A model generated the notes under the pieces. That model saw only the letters and a program-made list of their open reading frames with translations, made no database searches and had not been told where the DNA came from. DNA of 64,000 nucleotides from Legionella rowbothamii (GTDB lineage Bacteria; Pseudomonadota; Gammaproteobacteria; Legionellales; Legionellaceae), in the NCBI RefSeq assembly GCF_900639985.1, contig NZ_CAAAIM010000007.1:1-64000 (forward strand). Direction: 5' to 3'. A program made the position numbers and the translations under genes. Position 1 is the stretch's first letter. Each line of letters opens with the position of its first letter. Shown here one piece after another: positions 54,819 through 64,000 of this stretch.

Positions 54819-55953
54819 AATATTCTCTCCCAGCAGGCTGTCGCTCTTTACTCATGTAGTTGGCTTCTACTGGGAACAATTGCTGCTCTTGCTGAGCAAA
54901 TAATTCAACAAGCTGATGGCGTGTAGCTAATTTAATATCTTCTGGAACACGTTGACCGTGTGTTAAATAACTGATGCGCAATCCTGTCTCAATTGCCGCA
55001 CTTAAAGCACCACCAATTGCTTGGGCCTCATCCAGTTTAGTTAAAATACATTGATCCACACAATTAGTTTCATAGCGATGAATCGCATCAACCAATACTT
55101 GATAATGACTTGTTGCAGGTAGAACCAATACCTTAGAAATGGATTGCATGTGGTTGCTTAAAATTTGCATTTGCCGAATGACCCGCTCATCGGAAGGATT
55201 CATTCCTGCGGTATCGATAAGAATAAGTTTTTTATCACTTAATTGACGCAATACGCGAGATAAGGACACTTCATCATTGGCAAGACATACTTGCACACCC
55301 AAAATCTTCCCATAAAGCATTAATTGCTCTTGCGCTGCCATCCGGTAAGTATCCATAGTAACCATACCTAACTTGTCTGCACCAAAGCGTAGGGCAAAGC
55401 GCGCACCAATCTTGGCAAGGGTTGTTGTTTTACCAACACCGGTAGGCCCTAAAAATGCATAGATGCCACCCTCTTCGATTCGACGCGTATCACGAATAGG
55501 TAATTGCTCAGTAATGTGGGTTAAAATGGCTTGCCAAGCGCGTTGTTGATTTAAGTCAGGACGTACAGTACGAGTCCAAGCTGCTGCCGTTGTTGGACTA
55601 ACACCTAAATACAAAAGCTTTTGTAGTAAGACAGTATGTAAAGGCTCCGTACTTCCCCCGACACTACCACCTCTTAATTGGGCTTCAAGCATGCCACGCA
55701 GAGTTTGAATTTCCATACGCAAATCATCAAATGGTGTTTGGGTTTGGAATTTATCGACTTGACTTGGTGGTTCTGCACATGCAACCGCAGCTTCAGTTGA
55801 AAGAATCGTTTCATCAAAATCAATCGCTGCGACGATTTCAACTCCACCATCAACATCACTGCTGGATAAAATAACTGCATCAGAACCAAATGTCGCCTTA
55901 ATTTGCTGCATTGCTGTTCGTGTATCTGCGGCGACAAATCGTTTTAATTTCAT
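54805..55953 (-). CDS. flhF: flagellar biosynthesis SRP-type GTPase FlhF
   Basis: A 382-residue SRP-family GTPase marking the pole for flagellar assembly. The ATG at 55953, preceded by GGGGGAG, is chosen over an upstream in-frame start. The N-terminal segment (MKLKRFVAADTRTAMQQIKATFGSDAVILSS) is typical. The NG domain contains GPTGVGKTTTLAKIGARFAL (G1), DTYRMAAQEQL, LIDTAGMNPSD and ILTKLDEAQAIG. It is 232 nt from flhA, with a 74-bp repeat element between. Confidence 0.95.
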   Translation of the reverse strand: MKLKRFVAADTRTAMQQIKATFGSDAVILSSSDVDGGVEIVAAIDFDETILSTEAAVACAEPPSQVDKFQTQTPFDDLRMEIQTLRGMLEAQLRGGSVGGSTEPLHTVLLQKLLYLGVSPTTAAAWTRTVRPDLNQQRAWQAILTHITEQLPIRDTRRIEEGGIYAFLGPTGVGKTTTLAKIGARFALRFGADKLGMVTMDTYRMAAQEQLMLYGKILGVQVCLANDEVSLSRVLRQLSDKKLILIDTAGMNPSDERVIRQMQILSNHMQSISKVLVLPATSHYQVLVDAIHRYETNCVDQCILTKLDEAQAIGGALSAAIETGLRISYLTHGQRVPEDIKLATRHQLVELFAQQEQQLFPVEANYMSKERQPAGREYYVES

Positions 55954-56085
55954 AAAGCTCCCCCTGCTATGACGCGTACCCAATCGTCAATATTAAAAAT
56001 TAAGTACTACTTCCGTTTTTTTATATAAAACAACTATTTACCTGAAAATTCATAAAAAGTCAGCCCCTTTTATGTTTATAATATT

Positions 56086-56159
56086 GTAGGCTGGGGCCCT
56101 GGGCCCACAAAAACATCGAGCCACACCAGAACTTAATGTTGGGCCATGGCCCAATCTAC
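56086..56159. repeat. 74-bp palindromic element (copy 4)
   Basis: It begins GTAGGCTGGGGCCCTGGGCCCA and ends TGGGCCATGGCCCAATCTAC. The interior (AAAACATCGAGCCACACCAG) aligns with the copy at 28071. It lies between co-directional flhA and flhF. Confidence 0.7.
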
Positions 56160-56185
56160 AATTCATTACAAAAATTCTATATTAC

Positions 56186-58276
56186 TTACCCCACGGTGCC
56201 AATGATTCTTATTTGTTTATTATCAGGAATTTCCTGATAAGATAAAACATGGAAATCATGGGATATATTACGTACAAATCGAGCTAGTACAGAGCGTATT
56301 CCAGGTTGAACGACCAATACGGAACTTTCTTGTTTTGCTTGCTGCTGCATAGCCAGCTGCGCCAAAGAATGTTGTATTTTATCAGCCATACCAGGCTCAA
56401 AACTTACTCCATTGGAATTACCACTTTGAATCGTATTCTGCAGTAATTGTTCCAACTCTGGTTTTAACGTAATAATGGGTAGCTCTTCATTCATACCGCT
56501 TATTTTCTGCGTAATTAATCGAGATAAAGCAATGCGTACTTGGCTAATTAAAAATTCACTATCCTTAGACTTTGGTGCCATTTCTGCCAAAGTTTCAACA
56601 ATCGTGCGAATATCGGTTAATGGTATATGTTCCGCGAGTAAGCCCTGAAGAACCTTATTGACCATTCCCAAGGTTAATCCATCAGGTACTAGTTCTTTCA
56701 CCAACTTAGGTGAAGAAATTGCAAGCTTATCTAATAATTGCTGTGTTTCTTCATAGCCAAGTAGCTGCTGGCTGTTCCGTTCGAGAATTTGACTTAAATG
56801 TGTGGCAACTACGGTCGATACATCAACCACCGTATACCCTAAGGTATGTGCCTGTTCTTTTTGTGCTTCACTAATCCATACGGCTTCCATACCAAACGCA
56901 GGATCCCGGCCTTTTATTCCATCCAATTCCCCAAATACTTGCCCAGAATTAATTGCCAAAGAGCGATCTGGATGAATAACCGCCTCTCCCATAATCACGC
57001 CCGCAAGGCTAATTCGATATTGGTTGGGTTTCAAGTCAAGGTTATCACGCACATGCACGGAGGGAATTAAGAAGCCTAATTCTTGAGATATCTTCTTACG
57101 TATCCCTTTAATGCGTGCTAACAAAACACCCCCTTGAGAATTATCAACAAGCGGTATCAATCGATAACCAACTTCAAGGCTAATCACATCCACGGGATTT
57201 ACATCATCCCAGGACAATTCAGTTGATATACTTGGCCCTTGAGCTGCAGGCGTATCGCTTTCTTTGACCACCTTCTTTTTGTGTTTTTCTTTTTCTTGCT
57301 GTGCAAATAAATAAGCCATTCCTCCAAGCCCTACGGACAAGAGAATAAATGCAACATGAGGCATTCCAGGAATAATACCAATCACGCCTAAAATAGCTGA
57401 GGCAATAATTAAGGAGCGGGGATTAGCAACAACTTGAGAAACGACTGCTTGCCCCATGTTTTGTGCACTGGAAACACGCGTGACAATAATTGCAGCTGCA
57501 GTGGATAAAACTAATGAAGGTACTTGCGCAACTAAGCCATCACCAATAGTTAACAAAATATAATTGTGTAAAGCATCAGAGATACTCATATTATGTTGGA
57601 ATACACCGATGATTAAACCACCAATAATATTAACTACGAGAATCAGAATCCCCGCAACCGCATCCCCGCGTACGAATTTACTCGCACCATCCATCGAGCC
57701 ATAAAAATCAGCTTCCTGAGCCACTTCCAGGCGACGCTTAATTGCTTGCTCTTGATTGATTAGGCCAGCATTCAAATCGGCATCAATCGCCATTTGCTTT
57801 CCAGGTAAGGAGTCCAAGGTAAAACGAGCGCTCACCTCCGAAACACGTCCCGCCCCCTTGGTGACCACCACAAAGTTAATCACCAGCAAAATTATAAACA
57901 CTACCAAACCAACAGTGTAATTACCGCCAATGACCACCTCACCAAATGATTGAATCACATGCCCTGCAGCATCTGTCCCATTATGTCCATTCAATAAAAC
58001 AACACGGGTGGAAGCAACGTTTAGCGCTAAACGAAGCAAGGTAGCAAGCAAAATAACTGTAGGAAATACTGCGAAATCCAAAGGTCTTTCGCTATAAATT
58101 ACTGCCAATAAAACCACTAGCGATAAAGCGATATTAAAGGTAAAAAACACATCCAGTAAAAACGGTGGTAAGGGTAATATCATCATGCCAAGCATGACTA
58201 CTAGCATAAGTGGCGTGCCTAAACCTTGGCGCATCCAAAATTGAACATGTTGCCAGGCATTTTTAGTACTGCTCAT
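56186..58276 (-). CDS. flhA: flagellar export component FlhA
   Basis: A 696-residue inner-membrane core component of the flagellar type III export gate. About eight hydrophobic helices fill the first 330 residues, with the FHIPEP-type signature region around ALNVASTRVVLL and GKQMAIDADLNAGLI. The large cytoplasmic domain binds chaperone-substrate complexes. Its start overlaps the flhB stop by 1 nt (TAATG). Length is the family norm. Confidence 0.97.
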   Translation of the reverse strand: MSSTKNAWQHVQFWMRQGLGTPLMLVVMLGMMILPLPPFLLDVFFTFNIALSLVVLLAVIYSERPLDFAVFPTVILLATLLRLALNVASTRVVLLNGHNGTDAAGHVIQSFGEVVIGGNYTVGLVVFIILLVINFVVVTKGAGRVSEVSARFTLDSLPGKQMAIDADLNAGLINQEQAIKRRLEVAQEADFYGSMDGASKFVRGDAVAGILILVVNIIGGLIIGVFQHNMSISDALHNYILLTIGDGLVAQVPSLVLSTAAAIIVTRVSSAQNMGQAVVSQVVANPRSLIIASAILGVIGIIPGMPHVAFILLSVGLGGMAYLFAQQEKEKHKKKVVKESDTPAAQGPSISTELSWDDVNPVDVISLEVGYRLIPLVDNSQGGVLLARIKGIRKKISQELGFLIPSVHVRDNLDLKPNQYRISLAGVIMGEAVIHPDRSLAINSGQVFGELDGIKGRDPAFGMEAVWISEAQKEQAHTLGYTVVDVSTVVATHLSQILERNSQQLLGYEETQQLLDKLAISSPKLVKELVPDGLTLGMVNKVLQGLLAEHIPLTDIRTIVETLAEMAPKSKDSEFLISQVRIALSRLITQKISGMNEELPIITLKPELEQLLQNTIQSGNSNGVSFEPGMADKIQHSLAQLAMQQQAKQESSVLVVQPGIRSVLARFVRNISHDFHVLSYQEIPDNKQIRIIGTVG

Positions 58277-59412
58277 TAAACATCCTCCTCACGCGCTAAT
58301 TCAGGTGGAATAGGCACATTTTGTAATACTTCCGGCTTATGGTCATAACGTCTTTTATCACTTAGTTGAAACACGTAAGCTAATACTTGTGCTACTGCAA
58401 CATAAAGTCCTCTGGGAATCTCCGCATTCAATTTAGTCGAAAAATAAAGTGCTCGTGCTAAAGGAGGCACAGAGATAATTGGGATGTCATGTTCTTTAGC
58501 AGCGCCATTAATTTGAAAAGCGACTAAATTTTTTCCTTTCGCAATTACAATAGGAGCTTTACTTCCCTTTTCCTTATACATCAGTGCTACGGCATAATGA
58601 GTTGGGTTAGTTAATACAACACTGGCTTTGGGTAATTCCGCCATCATTCGTCGTCTGGCAATTTCTTGTTGTGCGCGACGAATAGCATTTTTAACTTCTG
58701 GCTTTCCTTCTGTGTCTTTATACTCTTCGCGCAATTCCTGTTTCGTCATCTTTAAACTTTTATTGTGCTGATACAATTGAAAAGGGACATCCATCGCAGC
58801 AATTAAAAGCAAGCTTGCAGAAACCCAAAGAAAGGATTTGATTACAATCAGTGCACCAGTACTAATGGCTATTTCAACAGGCGTATGCGCTAAAGCGAGC
58901 AACATCGGAACTTGTAGATTAAGGACTACAACGGCAACTACAGCCACTAAAACGAACTTAAAAAAGGACTTAATCATTTCGACAAAGTTCTTGAGCGAAA
59001 CCATACGCTTCATGCCTTGTAATACGTTTAAGCGGGAAAATTTTGGTTTTACAACTTGGCCGCTAAATATCCAGCCTCCCATTAAAAGGGGTGCGGCTAA
59101 AGAAACAAGGAAAATAACAATCAGCAGAGGAAATAGCGCCAAAACACCCATTTTAGCTGTAAAAAACAAACGCTCCAAACTGACTACGGGAGTAATAATT
59201 ATTTCCGTATCAAACTCAAACGCCTCGCGCATCATCAATGCTAATTGCGTTGATAACTGTTTGCCAAAAACCAAAAAACCTAGTGCTGTAAATAATAAAG
59301 CAAAGGTAGTATTAAAGTCTTTCGAACGAGCAACCTGACCTTTTTGACGAGCTTCTTTAAGTCGTTTGGGCGAGGGCTGTTCGGTTTTTTCATCGTTCTC
59401 TTGTTCTGACAT
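58276..59412 (-). CDS. flhB: flagellar export switch protein FlhB
   Basis: A 378-residue export-gate component that switches substrate class. The N-terminus is charged (SEQENDEKTEQPSPKRLKEARQKGQVARSKD, typical of the family), with four hydrophobic helices. The cytoplasmic autocleavage motif NPTH is intact (VVLTNPTHYAVALMY). It overlaps fliR and flhA by 1 nt at each end, so it is tightly coupled. Confidence 0.97.
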   Translation of the reverse strand: MSEQENDEKTEQPSPKRLKEARQKGQVARSKDFNTTFALLFTALGFLVFGKQLSTQLALMMREAFEFDTEIIITPVVSLERLFFTAKMGVLALFPLLIVIFLVSLAAPLLMGGWIFSGQVVKPKFSRLNVLQGMKRMVSLKNFVEMIKSFFKFVLVAVVAVVVLNLQVPMLLALAHTPVEIAISTGALIVIKSFLWVSASLLLIAAMDVPFQLYQHNKSLKMTKQELREEYKDTEGKPEVKNAIRRAQQEIARRRMMAELPKASVVLTNPTHYAVALMYKEKGSKAPIVIAKGKNLVAFQINGAAKEHDIPIISVPPLARALYFSTKLNAEIPRGLYVAVAQVLAYVFQLSDKRRYDHKPEVLQNVPIPPELAREEDV

Positions 59413-60182
59413 TAACGTAACATCCCTACTACAAAGCGCATTCCATCATCAATAATATCTGTCATCTGAGCTGCCACACTAGGCAAGCCAATTTTGATCA
59501 CTACAATACCCATCACCAACGTAATAGGAAAGCCTAAAGAGAAAATATTTAACTGTGGCGCTGCACGCGCCATAACCCCAAATGATAAACTAACTATGAG
59601 TAAAGACAATAAAGCAGGAATAGAAATTAGTAATGCTTTTTTAAACATCCATCCGGAAAAAGTAATAACATTCCATAACATAGTGGAGCTTACCGATACC
59701 TTACCTATAGGCATTGTTCTAAAACTATCCATTAACGTTTCGACAATGAGTAAGTGTCCATTCAAGGCTAAAAAGATTAAGGTCATCATCATTAAATAAA
59801 GTTGACCAACTAAAGGGACACTTGCCTTACTGGCTGGATCAACCATTACTGCAAATCCCATCCCTGTTTGCATGGAAATAATTTGCCCACCTAAAATAAA
59901 CACTTGGAAAGACAGCTGCAACACAAAGCCCATCAACATACCTAATAATACTTCCTGGGCAATATATAAAGGATAAGCAGCATTAAAATTAAGAAAACTA
60001 AGTTCTGGAGGCACTAAAGTTGAACAAATCCAACTTAAAACAAAAAGAAAAATAATCTTCACTCGAGTCGGGATGAGCACTGAGGAAAAAACAGGGACAG
60101 CAATTAATAATCCGCCAACACGTGCAAACGGCCAGACAACCTGGCTGACATAACGTATTAATGTTGGATAATCAATATTCAT
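59412..60182 (-). CDS. fliR: flagellar export component FliR
   Basis: A 256-residue export-gate protein of six or so membrane helices. Its start LIRYVSQVVWPFARVGGLLIAVPVF and the GMGFAVMVDP segment match the family. It lies 7 nt after fliQ and overlaps flhB by 1 nt. Confidence 0.95.
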   Translation of the reverse strand: MNIDYPTLIRYVSQVVWPFARVGGLLIAVPVFSSVLIPTRVKIIFLFVLSWICSTLVPPELSFLNFNAAYPLYIAQEVLLGMLMGFVLQLSFQVFILGGQIISMQTGMGFAVMVDPASKASVPLVGQLYLMMMTLIFLALNGHLLIVETLMDSFRTMPIGKVSVSSTMLWNVITFSGWMFKKALLISIPALLSLLIVSLSFGVMARAAPQLNIFSLGFPITLVMGIVVIKIGLPSVAAQMTDIIDDGMRFVVGMLR

Positions 60183-60189
60183 TGCCGCA

Positions 60190-60459
60190 TTAACCTATTA
60201 AATAAGGAATATTACTAATCAAAGAGCTTGTATAATTGATCACCGTTTTTAATAGCCATGGTCCTGCAAATATCATCACTAAAAAAGTGGCAAATAATTT
60301 GGGAATGAAGCTGATACTTGATTCATTTATTTGCGTTGCAGCCTGAAACATAGAAACAACTAATCCAACCAGCATACCAGGTACAACTAACACAGTAATC
60401 AGCAACAGCATGAGGTAAACACCTTCACTGAATATCGCAACAACCGACTGCGGTGTCAT
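60190..60459 (-). CDS. fliQ: flagellar export component FliQ
   Basis: An 89-residue protein with two hydrophobic helices (LLITVLVVPGMLVGLVVSMFQAATQI; TFLVMIFAGPWLL), the standard FliQ form. GGGAGAG precedes the ATG. It lies 42 nt after fliP. Confidence 0.95.
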   Translation of the reverse strand: MTPQSVVAIFSEGVYLMLLLITVLVVPGMLVGLVVSMFQAATQINESSISFIPKLFATFLVMIFAGPWLLKTVINYTSSLISNIPYLIG

Positions 60460-60501
60460 TTGCTCTCCCTGTAAAAATACATAAAAAATCTTAAGCGTAG
60501 C

Positions 60502-61251
60502 CTAAACAGCAAAACTCGATGCCAAAGAACCAAGAATTAATGTCCAACCATCAACCATGACAAACAGCATAATCTTAAATGGTAATGATATAATTAAGGG
60601 CGATAACATCATCATCCCCATAGCAATCAATACGCTCGACACAACCAAATCGATAATTAAAAACGGTAAAAATAAAATAAATCCAATTTGAAAAGCTGTT
60701 TTCAATTCGCTGGTAATAAAAGCAGGAATAATCACACTCATCGGCAAATCATCTAACGACGCAGGCTCTTTATTGGCGAACTTTTCAAATAAAGCCAAAT
60801 CATTTTTACGGGTTTGATTGAGCATAAACTGCCGCAATGGCGCTTGCGCGTTCGCCATAGCCTGAGGAAACTCCATGGTTTCGGCTAAATAAGGTTGAAT
60901 AGCAGTATCATTAATTTTATTAAATGTAGGTGCCATAACAAAGTAAGTCATGAATAAGGCAATACCAATTAATACCTGATTTGTGGGAGCCTGAGCCAAG
61001 CCAATTGCCTGACGTAAAATGGACAAAACAATAATGATTCGTGTAAATGCGGTCATTGCCATCAATAATCCCGGTAAGACCGTTAGCACAGCCATAAAGA
61101 TTAAGATTTGCAAATTGACGCTATATGATTCGCCGCCATGAGAGCCCGGTTGCACTGTCATTGCGGGTAAAGATAAAGAGTTTGCTGCTTGCGCCACAAA
61201 AGGTAAAACACTTAATAAAGCACCAAAAATTACATAACTTTTTATTTTCAT
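60502..61251 (-). CDS. fliP: flagellar export component FliP
   Basis: A 249-residue export-gate protein. It has an N-terminal signal sequence (cleaved in the family) and the conserved blocks [27 protein letters not shown] and [22 protein letters not shown]. It follows fliO by 1 nt. Confidence 0.96.
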   Translation of the reverse strand: MKIKSYVIFGALLSVLPFVAQAANSLSLPAMTVQPGSHGGESYSVNLQILIFMAVLTVLPGLLMAMTAFTRIIIVLSILRQAIGLAQAPTNQVLIGIALFMTYFVMAPTFNKINDTAIQPYLAETMEFPQAMANAQAPLRQFMLNQTRKNDLALFEKFANKEPASLDDLPMSVIIPAFITSELKTAFQIGFILFLPFLIIDLVVSSVLIAMGMMMLSPLIISLPFKIMLFVMVDGWTLILGSLASSFAV

Positions 61252-61252
61252 C

Positions 61253-61591
61253 TTATGATTTCACTACTGCCGATTTAAGCAGCTCCGCAAATGAAGGTTT
61301 ATTTGGTGCATCAAAACCTGGAGGTAACTCTTCGCCAAAATCATACAGAAGTGTGATGTGACCGGAACCAGAACCCAGTAATAAATATCGTGTACCAACT
61401 TTCAACAACATAATCTTTTCTTTAGGCCCTAGAATCATACTAGCAACAGATTGAAATCCTTTAGACGCCCCCAAGTGTGCTCCTTGCAATCGCTTTACTA
61501 CCCAAGATAGAACCATGATAACTAACAGAACAGAAAACAAGCCCAGCACCAGGCGCACAAGCTCGTTTTGAGTAATTGCGTGCTGAATCAT
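61253..61591 (-). CDS. fliO: flagellar assembly protein FliO
   Basis: A 112-residue protein with one N-terminal membrane helix ([24 protein letters not shown]) and a small cytoplasmic domain ([19 protein letters not shown]), the FliO pattern. It aids export-gate assembly. It overlaps fliN by 4 nt. Confidence 0.92.
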   Translation of the reverse strand: MIQHAITQNELVRLVLGLFSVLLVIMVLSWVVKRLQGAHLGASKGFQSVASMILGPKEKIMLLKVGTRYLLLGSGSGHITLLYDFGEELPPGFDAPNKPSFAELLKSAVVKS

Positions 61592-61908
61592 CTTAATCGT
61601 CTAATCCGCTCAGCCTTGCTCACAATGTCTGTTAATCGAACGCCGAATTTATCGTTAATTACAACAACCTCTCCATGAGCAACTAAAGTCCCATTAACTA
61701 ATACATCAAGGGGATCTCCTGCTAAACGGTCAAGAGGGACAATGCCTCCCTGGTTTAATTGCAGTAAGTTGCGAATGGTCATTTTAGTACGACCAATTTC
61801 TACCGTTACCGAAACAGGTATGTCTGAAATCAGCGCCATTTTTTCTTCGTCATTTTCATGAGGCAGTGCACTTACTTGTTTTGGTTGCTCCATTGCTGAA
61901 TCTGTCAT
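61588..61908 (-). CDS. fliN: flagellar motor switch protein FliN
   Basis: A 106-residue C-ring protein with the SpoA/FliN domain (ISDIPVSVTVEIGRTKMTIRNLLQLNQGGIVPLDRLAGDPLDVLVNG region). Length is short as usual. It follows fliM by 9 nt and overlaps fliO by 4 nt. Confidence 0.95.
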   Translation of the reverse strand: MTDSAMEQPKQVSALPHENDEEKMALISDIPVSVTVEIGRTKMTIRNLLQLNQGGIVPLDRLAGDPLDVLVNGTLVAHGEVVVINDKFGVRLTDIVSKAERIRRLR

Positions 61909-61917
61909 CTGAATCCC

Positions 61918-62997
61918 CTAATAACTAATATGCTTGATTATCTTTACAGCGCGTTTATCACTTGCCGTGCCTTGAGTTGCTGTAAAACCCGGTGTCCCTT
62001 CAATATCCAGTGTAACGATTTCCTTCATTTCTACCGGTATAAAATCACCCGCTTGCCAAGCCATCACTCCACCCAAAGTCGTTTTTGCTTGCGCCATGGC
62101 CGAGCTAACGATCAATTCAACATCCATTAATTCTTCTTTTAAGGAATTGACCCAATTCGGATCGATTTCATCCTCTGGACGGGCAGCACCTAACTCTAAT
62201 TGCTCTTTAATCGGTTCAATCATGGAATAAGGTAGAACAAAATAAAAATCCCCTGTTTCCTTACCAAAATCCAAAGTAAAGCGCACCACCAACAACATTT
62301 CTTCAGGTTCGGCGATGTTCACGAGTTGAGGGTTTGTTTCATCATTAAATTTAGTAATGTCTAATTGAGTAATGGGCTTCCAGGCTGACATCAAATCAGC
62401 AACCAACTTTTTGGATACGGCATCCATCACCCGCAACTCAGTTGCAGTAAAGTCAGTGCGATCTTTTTGAGCGAAGAATTGAGAACTACCACCAAAATAA
62501 TAATCAACCAAGTCATATACAAAGGTACTATCAAACATGATAATTCCTTTGCCGCGCAAGGGCTTGAATTTATAGACATGCATCAAACTGGGATTGGGAA
62601 GGCTTTCCATGAAGTCACGATTTTTAACAATTTGTAACTGGTCTTGAGTAATATCAAAGTCTTTGGCAGTTAATTGGTAAATATCTGCGGCAAATGAACG
62701 TACTGCGCGATCATAAATTCTTTCGAGTACAGGTAACTTACCTTTTATGATCCGTTCTTGACTCGAAAAGTTGAGTGTTTTAACTTCACTCTCTTCAAAA
62801 GTAATAATAAACTCAGAAGCTCCATCCCCAGCCGCATCGACTTCATTCTGCTTAGCAGAACTACTTTTTTTTCGGGAAGGTTTCTTCTTGGCTGCTTCTT
62901 GAGAAGCTGTACTTTGTGCCTCTTCCTCAGAAGAATCATCAACTGACTTTAGAAGAGCATCTATTTCTTCTTGTGATAAAACATTTTTCTCAGCCAT
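61918..62997 (-). CDS. fliM: flagellar motor switch protein FliM
   Basis: A 359-residue C-ring protein. The ATG at 62997 (MAEKNVLSQEEIDALL) is preferred to a TTG at 63003. The N-terminus is the CheY-binding peptide region (LSQEEIDALLKS, the family LSQxEIDALL), followed by a Lys/Ser-rich linker. The middle domain has GKLPVLERIYDRAVRSF; the C-terminal SpoA domain is near residues 270-355. A palindrome and a possible promoter lie upstream. It is the first gene of the minus-strand flagellar block. The CheY-binding peptide is kept although no che genes are nearby. Confidence 0.95.
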   Translation of the reverse strand: MAEKNVLSQEEIDALLKSVDDSSEEEAQSTASQEAAKKKPSRKKSSSAKQNEVDAAGDGASEFIITFEESEVKTLNFSSQERIIKGKLPVLERIYDRAVRSFAADIYQLTAKDFDITQDQLQIVKNRDFMESLPNPSLMHVYKFKPLRGKGIIMFDSTFVYDLVDYYFGGSSQFFAQKDRTDFTATELRVMDAVSKKLVADLMSAWKPITQLDITKFNDETNPQLVNIAEPEEMLLVVRFTLDFGKETGDFYFVLPYSMIEPIKEQLELGAARPEDEIDPNWVNSLKEELMDVELIVSSAMAQAKTTLGGVMAWQAGDFIPVEMKEIVTLDIEGTPGFTATQGTASDKRAVKIIKHISY

Positions 62998-63048
62998 AAG
63001 CAATCCATACTAAAAATACTAAAATTTAATACTGTTTTTTGATGTTTC

Positions 63049-63063
63049 TATGCAAATTGCATA
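63049..63063. promoter_or_regulatory. 15-bp palindrome upstream of fliM
   Basis: TATGCAAATTGCATA is a perfect inverted repeat about 52 nt before the fliM ATG. On the minus strand it overlaps TTGCAT, which with TATTAA 18 nt downstream forms a possible sigma70-type promoter for fliM. It may be an operator; no sigma54 site is convincing. Confidence 0.35.
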
Positions 63064-63293
63064 TATTTTTAAAAATTAATTAAAAATCAAACAGCTGATC
63101 CATTTAGACTACGCAATTTGACATAAAAAAGAGGCCCTCGTCAATGAGTTAACAAAAATAAGGCTTTGCAATAAGAAATACTGTAATGAAAACGAACTAT
63201 TTGTATTTACCACCAAAATATAGCCAACAATTTCTTTTCAATCATTATCTAAATCGTTATAGTTTTATATCGTCACTAATCAGGCAATGGTAC

Positions 63294-64000
63294 ATGCACA
63301 GTAAAAAAATCCTACTGTCCAATTTTAGCCATGCAATGTTTAGTCAATCTTTATGTTTACGCCCAGAAAATGAACATGAGTTGATTGAATACAGCGCCCA
63401 GCATCCAAAGCAATCGATGCTTCCTCGTGGAGCAGGATTAAGCTATAACGACAGTTGCTTCAATACGAATGGCTTTATTGTTGATACACAACGATTCAAT
63501 CACTTAATCAGTTTTGATGTAGATACGGGCGTTGTTGTCTGCCAAGGAGGCCTGCCTATTAAGGATTTGTTTTTAGTACATCCAAATTTTATTCCACCAG
63601 TAATCCCTGGAACAATTCATGCAACCGTTGCTGGGGGTATAGCCCACGATGTTCATGGAAAAAATAATCCTCATGCAGGAAGTTTTGGCCATCATATTCT
63701 TTGGTTTGACTTGCTTTTAGGCACAAAAAAAATACGCTGCAGCTCAGAAGAAAATCCTGAATTATTCCATGCCACAATTGCAGGCCTTGGATTAACCGGA
63801 ATCATTATGCGTGCAGCCATCCGACTACAAAAAAAAACGCGACTGCTGCAAATCAAACGCGAGCAATTTAGCGCTTTAAGTACCTTAACTGAAGCTATGG
63901 CGAGTTATGGCCGTGAACATGACTACCAAGTTGCATGGCTGGATCTGTTGCATACAACTCCACGCTCTGTGCTCTCATTAGCAAATCATTGTGTTTCAAC
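63294..64000 (+). CDS. FAD-binding oxidase, DprE1/vanillyl-alcohol-oxidase-like (3' end outside window)
   Basis: The first 235 codons of an oxidoreductase that runs off the window. The FAD_binding_4 domain is shown by RGAGLSYNDSCFNTNGFIVDTQRF, where RGAGLSYND matches the RGxGxSYGD phosphate-binding motif of DprE1-like enzymes. PGTIHATVAGGIAHDVHGKNNPHAGSFGHHIL follows, in which the His after DVHG/AGSFG is a site often flavinylated. The frame stays open upstream to an ATG at 63186, so a 36-residue N-terminal extension is possible. The ATG at 63294 fits the domain start. It is transcribed divergently from fliM. Substrate is unknown. Confidence 0.82.
   Translation, partial: MHSKKILLSNFSHAMFSQSLCLRPENEHELIEYSAQHPKQSMLPRGAGLSYNDSCFNTNGFIVDTQRFNHLISFDVDTGVVVCQGGLPIKDLFLVHPNFIPPVIPGTIHATVAGGIAHDVHGKNNPHAGSFGHHILWFDLLLGTKKIRCSSEENPELFHATIAGLGLTGIIMRAAIRLQKKTRLLQIKREQFSALSTLTEAMASYGREHDYQVAWLDLLHTTPRSVLSLANHCVS

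Noticed and set aside
58838..59338. 166-codon plus-strand frame inside flhB
   Set aside because: Antisense to a highly conserved gene and Lys/Thr-rich without known features.
1..64000. CRISPR arrays, prophage genes, toxin-antitoxin pairs or restriction systems
   Set aside because: No regularly spaced direct repeats with unique spacers and no such protein families were seen.

Overview
The window looks like a chromosomal stretch of a Legionella or close relative (order Legionellales). Four things point there: AT-rich sequence, a PmrA/PmrB two-component system beside an nlpD-rpoS locus, an lspDE type II secretion pair, and homogentisate dioxygenase plus a class II HMG-CoA reductase with a mevalonate-type kinase. 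Several eukaryote-like or membrane proteins of the kind seen among Dot/Icm effector candidates agree with this. Species cannot be named from sequence alone.

Layout. 1-3.6 kb: a minus-strand MCE (Mla-like) lipid transport operon. 3.7-4.5 kb: a coiled-coil protein with a C-terminal membrane segment. 4.8-7.0 kb: mvaA and a GHMP kinase. 7.35-7.69 kb: two identical tRNA-Lys genes and a tRNA-Arg. 7.76-9.04 kb: an ISL3-family insertion sequence whose right end cuts into the 5' part of the secretin gene lspD, removing its signal peptide and part of a SPOR domain; lspE follows intact. 12.9-19.5 kb: minus-strand cysS, glnS, trpA, trpB, trpF and truA. 19.7-28 kb: an outer-membrane protein, folD, rlmJ, gloB, mltD, yciB and pmrAB. 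28.2-30 kb: ruvA, ruvC, yebC. 30-36.7 kb: hmgA, rpoS, nlpD, surE, a lipoprotein and malic enzyme.

36.7-45.3 kb is an accessory stretch: a chagasin-like inhibitor, a small membrane protein, a protein of ten 27-residue repeats, ETF-ubiquinone oxidoreductase, a large HEAT-like repeat protein, a 66-residue protein and a 380-residue membrane protein. 45.4-48 kb holds lysS and prfB (with its programmed +1 frameshift). 48.2-50.8 kb holds an Asp-box (BNR) secreted protein and a beta-barrel protein. 51.3-63.0 kb is one long minus-strand flagellar block, fliM-N-O-P-Q-R-flhB-A-F-G-fliA-motA-motB-DUF2802, with no chemotaxis genes between fliA and motA. The window ends inside a plus-strand FAD-linked oxidase gene.

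Intergenic spaces carry at least four dispersed palindromic repeat families, usually just downstream of stop codons. One family is a roughly 73-bp element with long inverted arms found four times. The points most worth a second look are the broken lspD, the 27-residue solenoid protein, the repeat families and a catalytic Asp-to-Glu change in TrpA.
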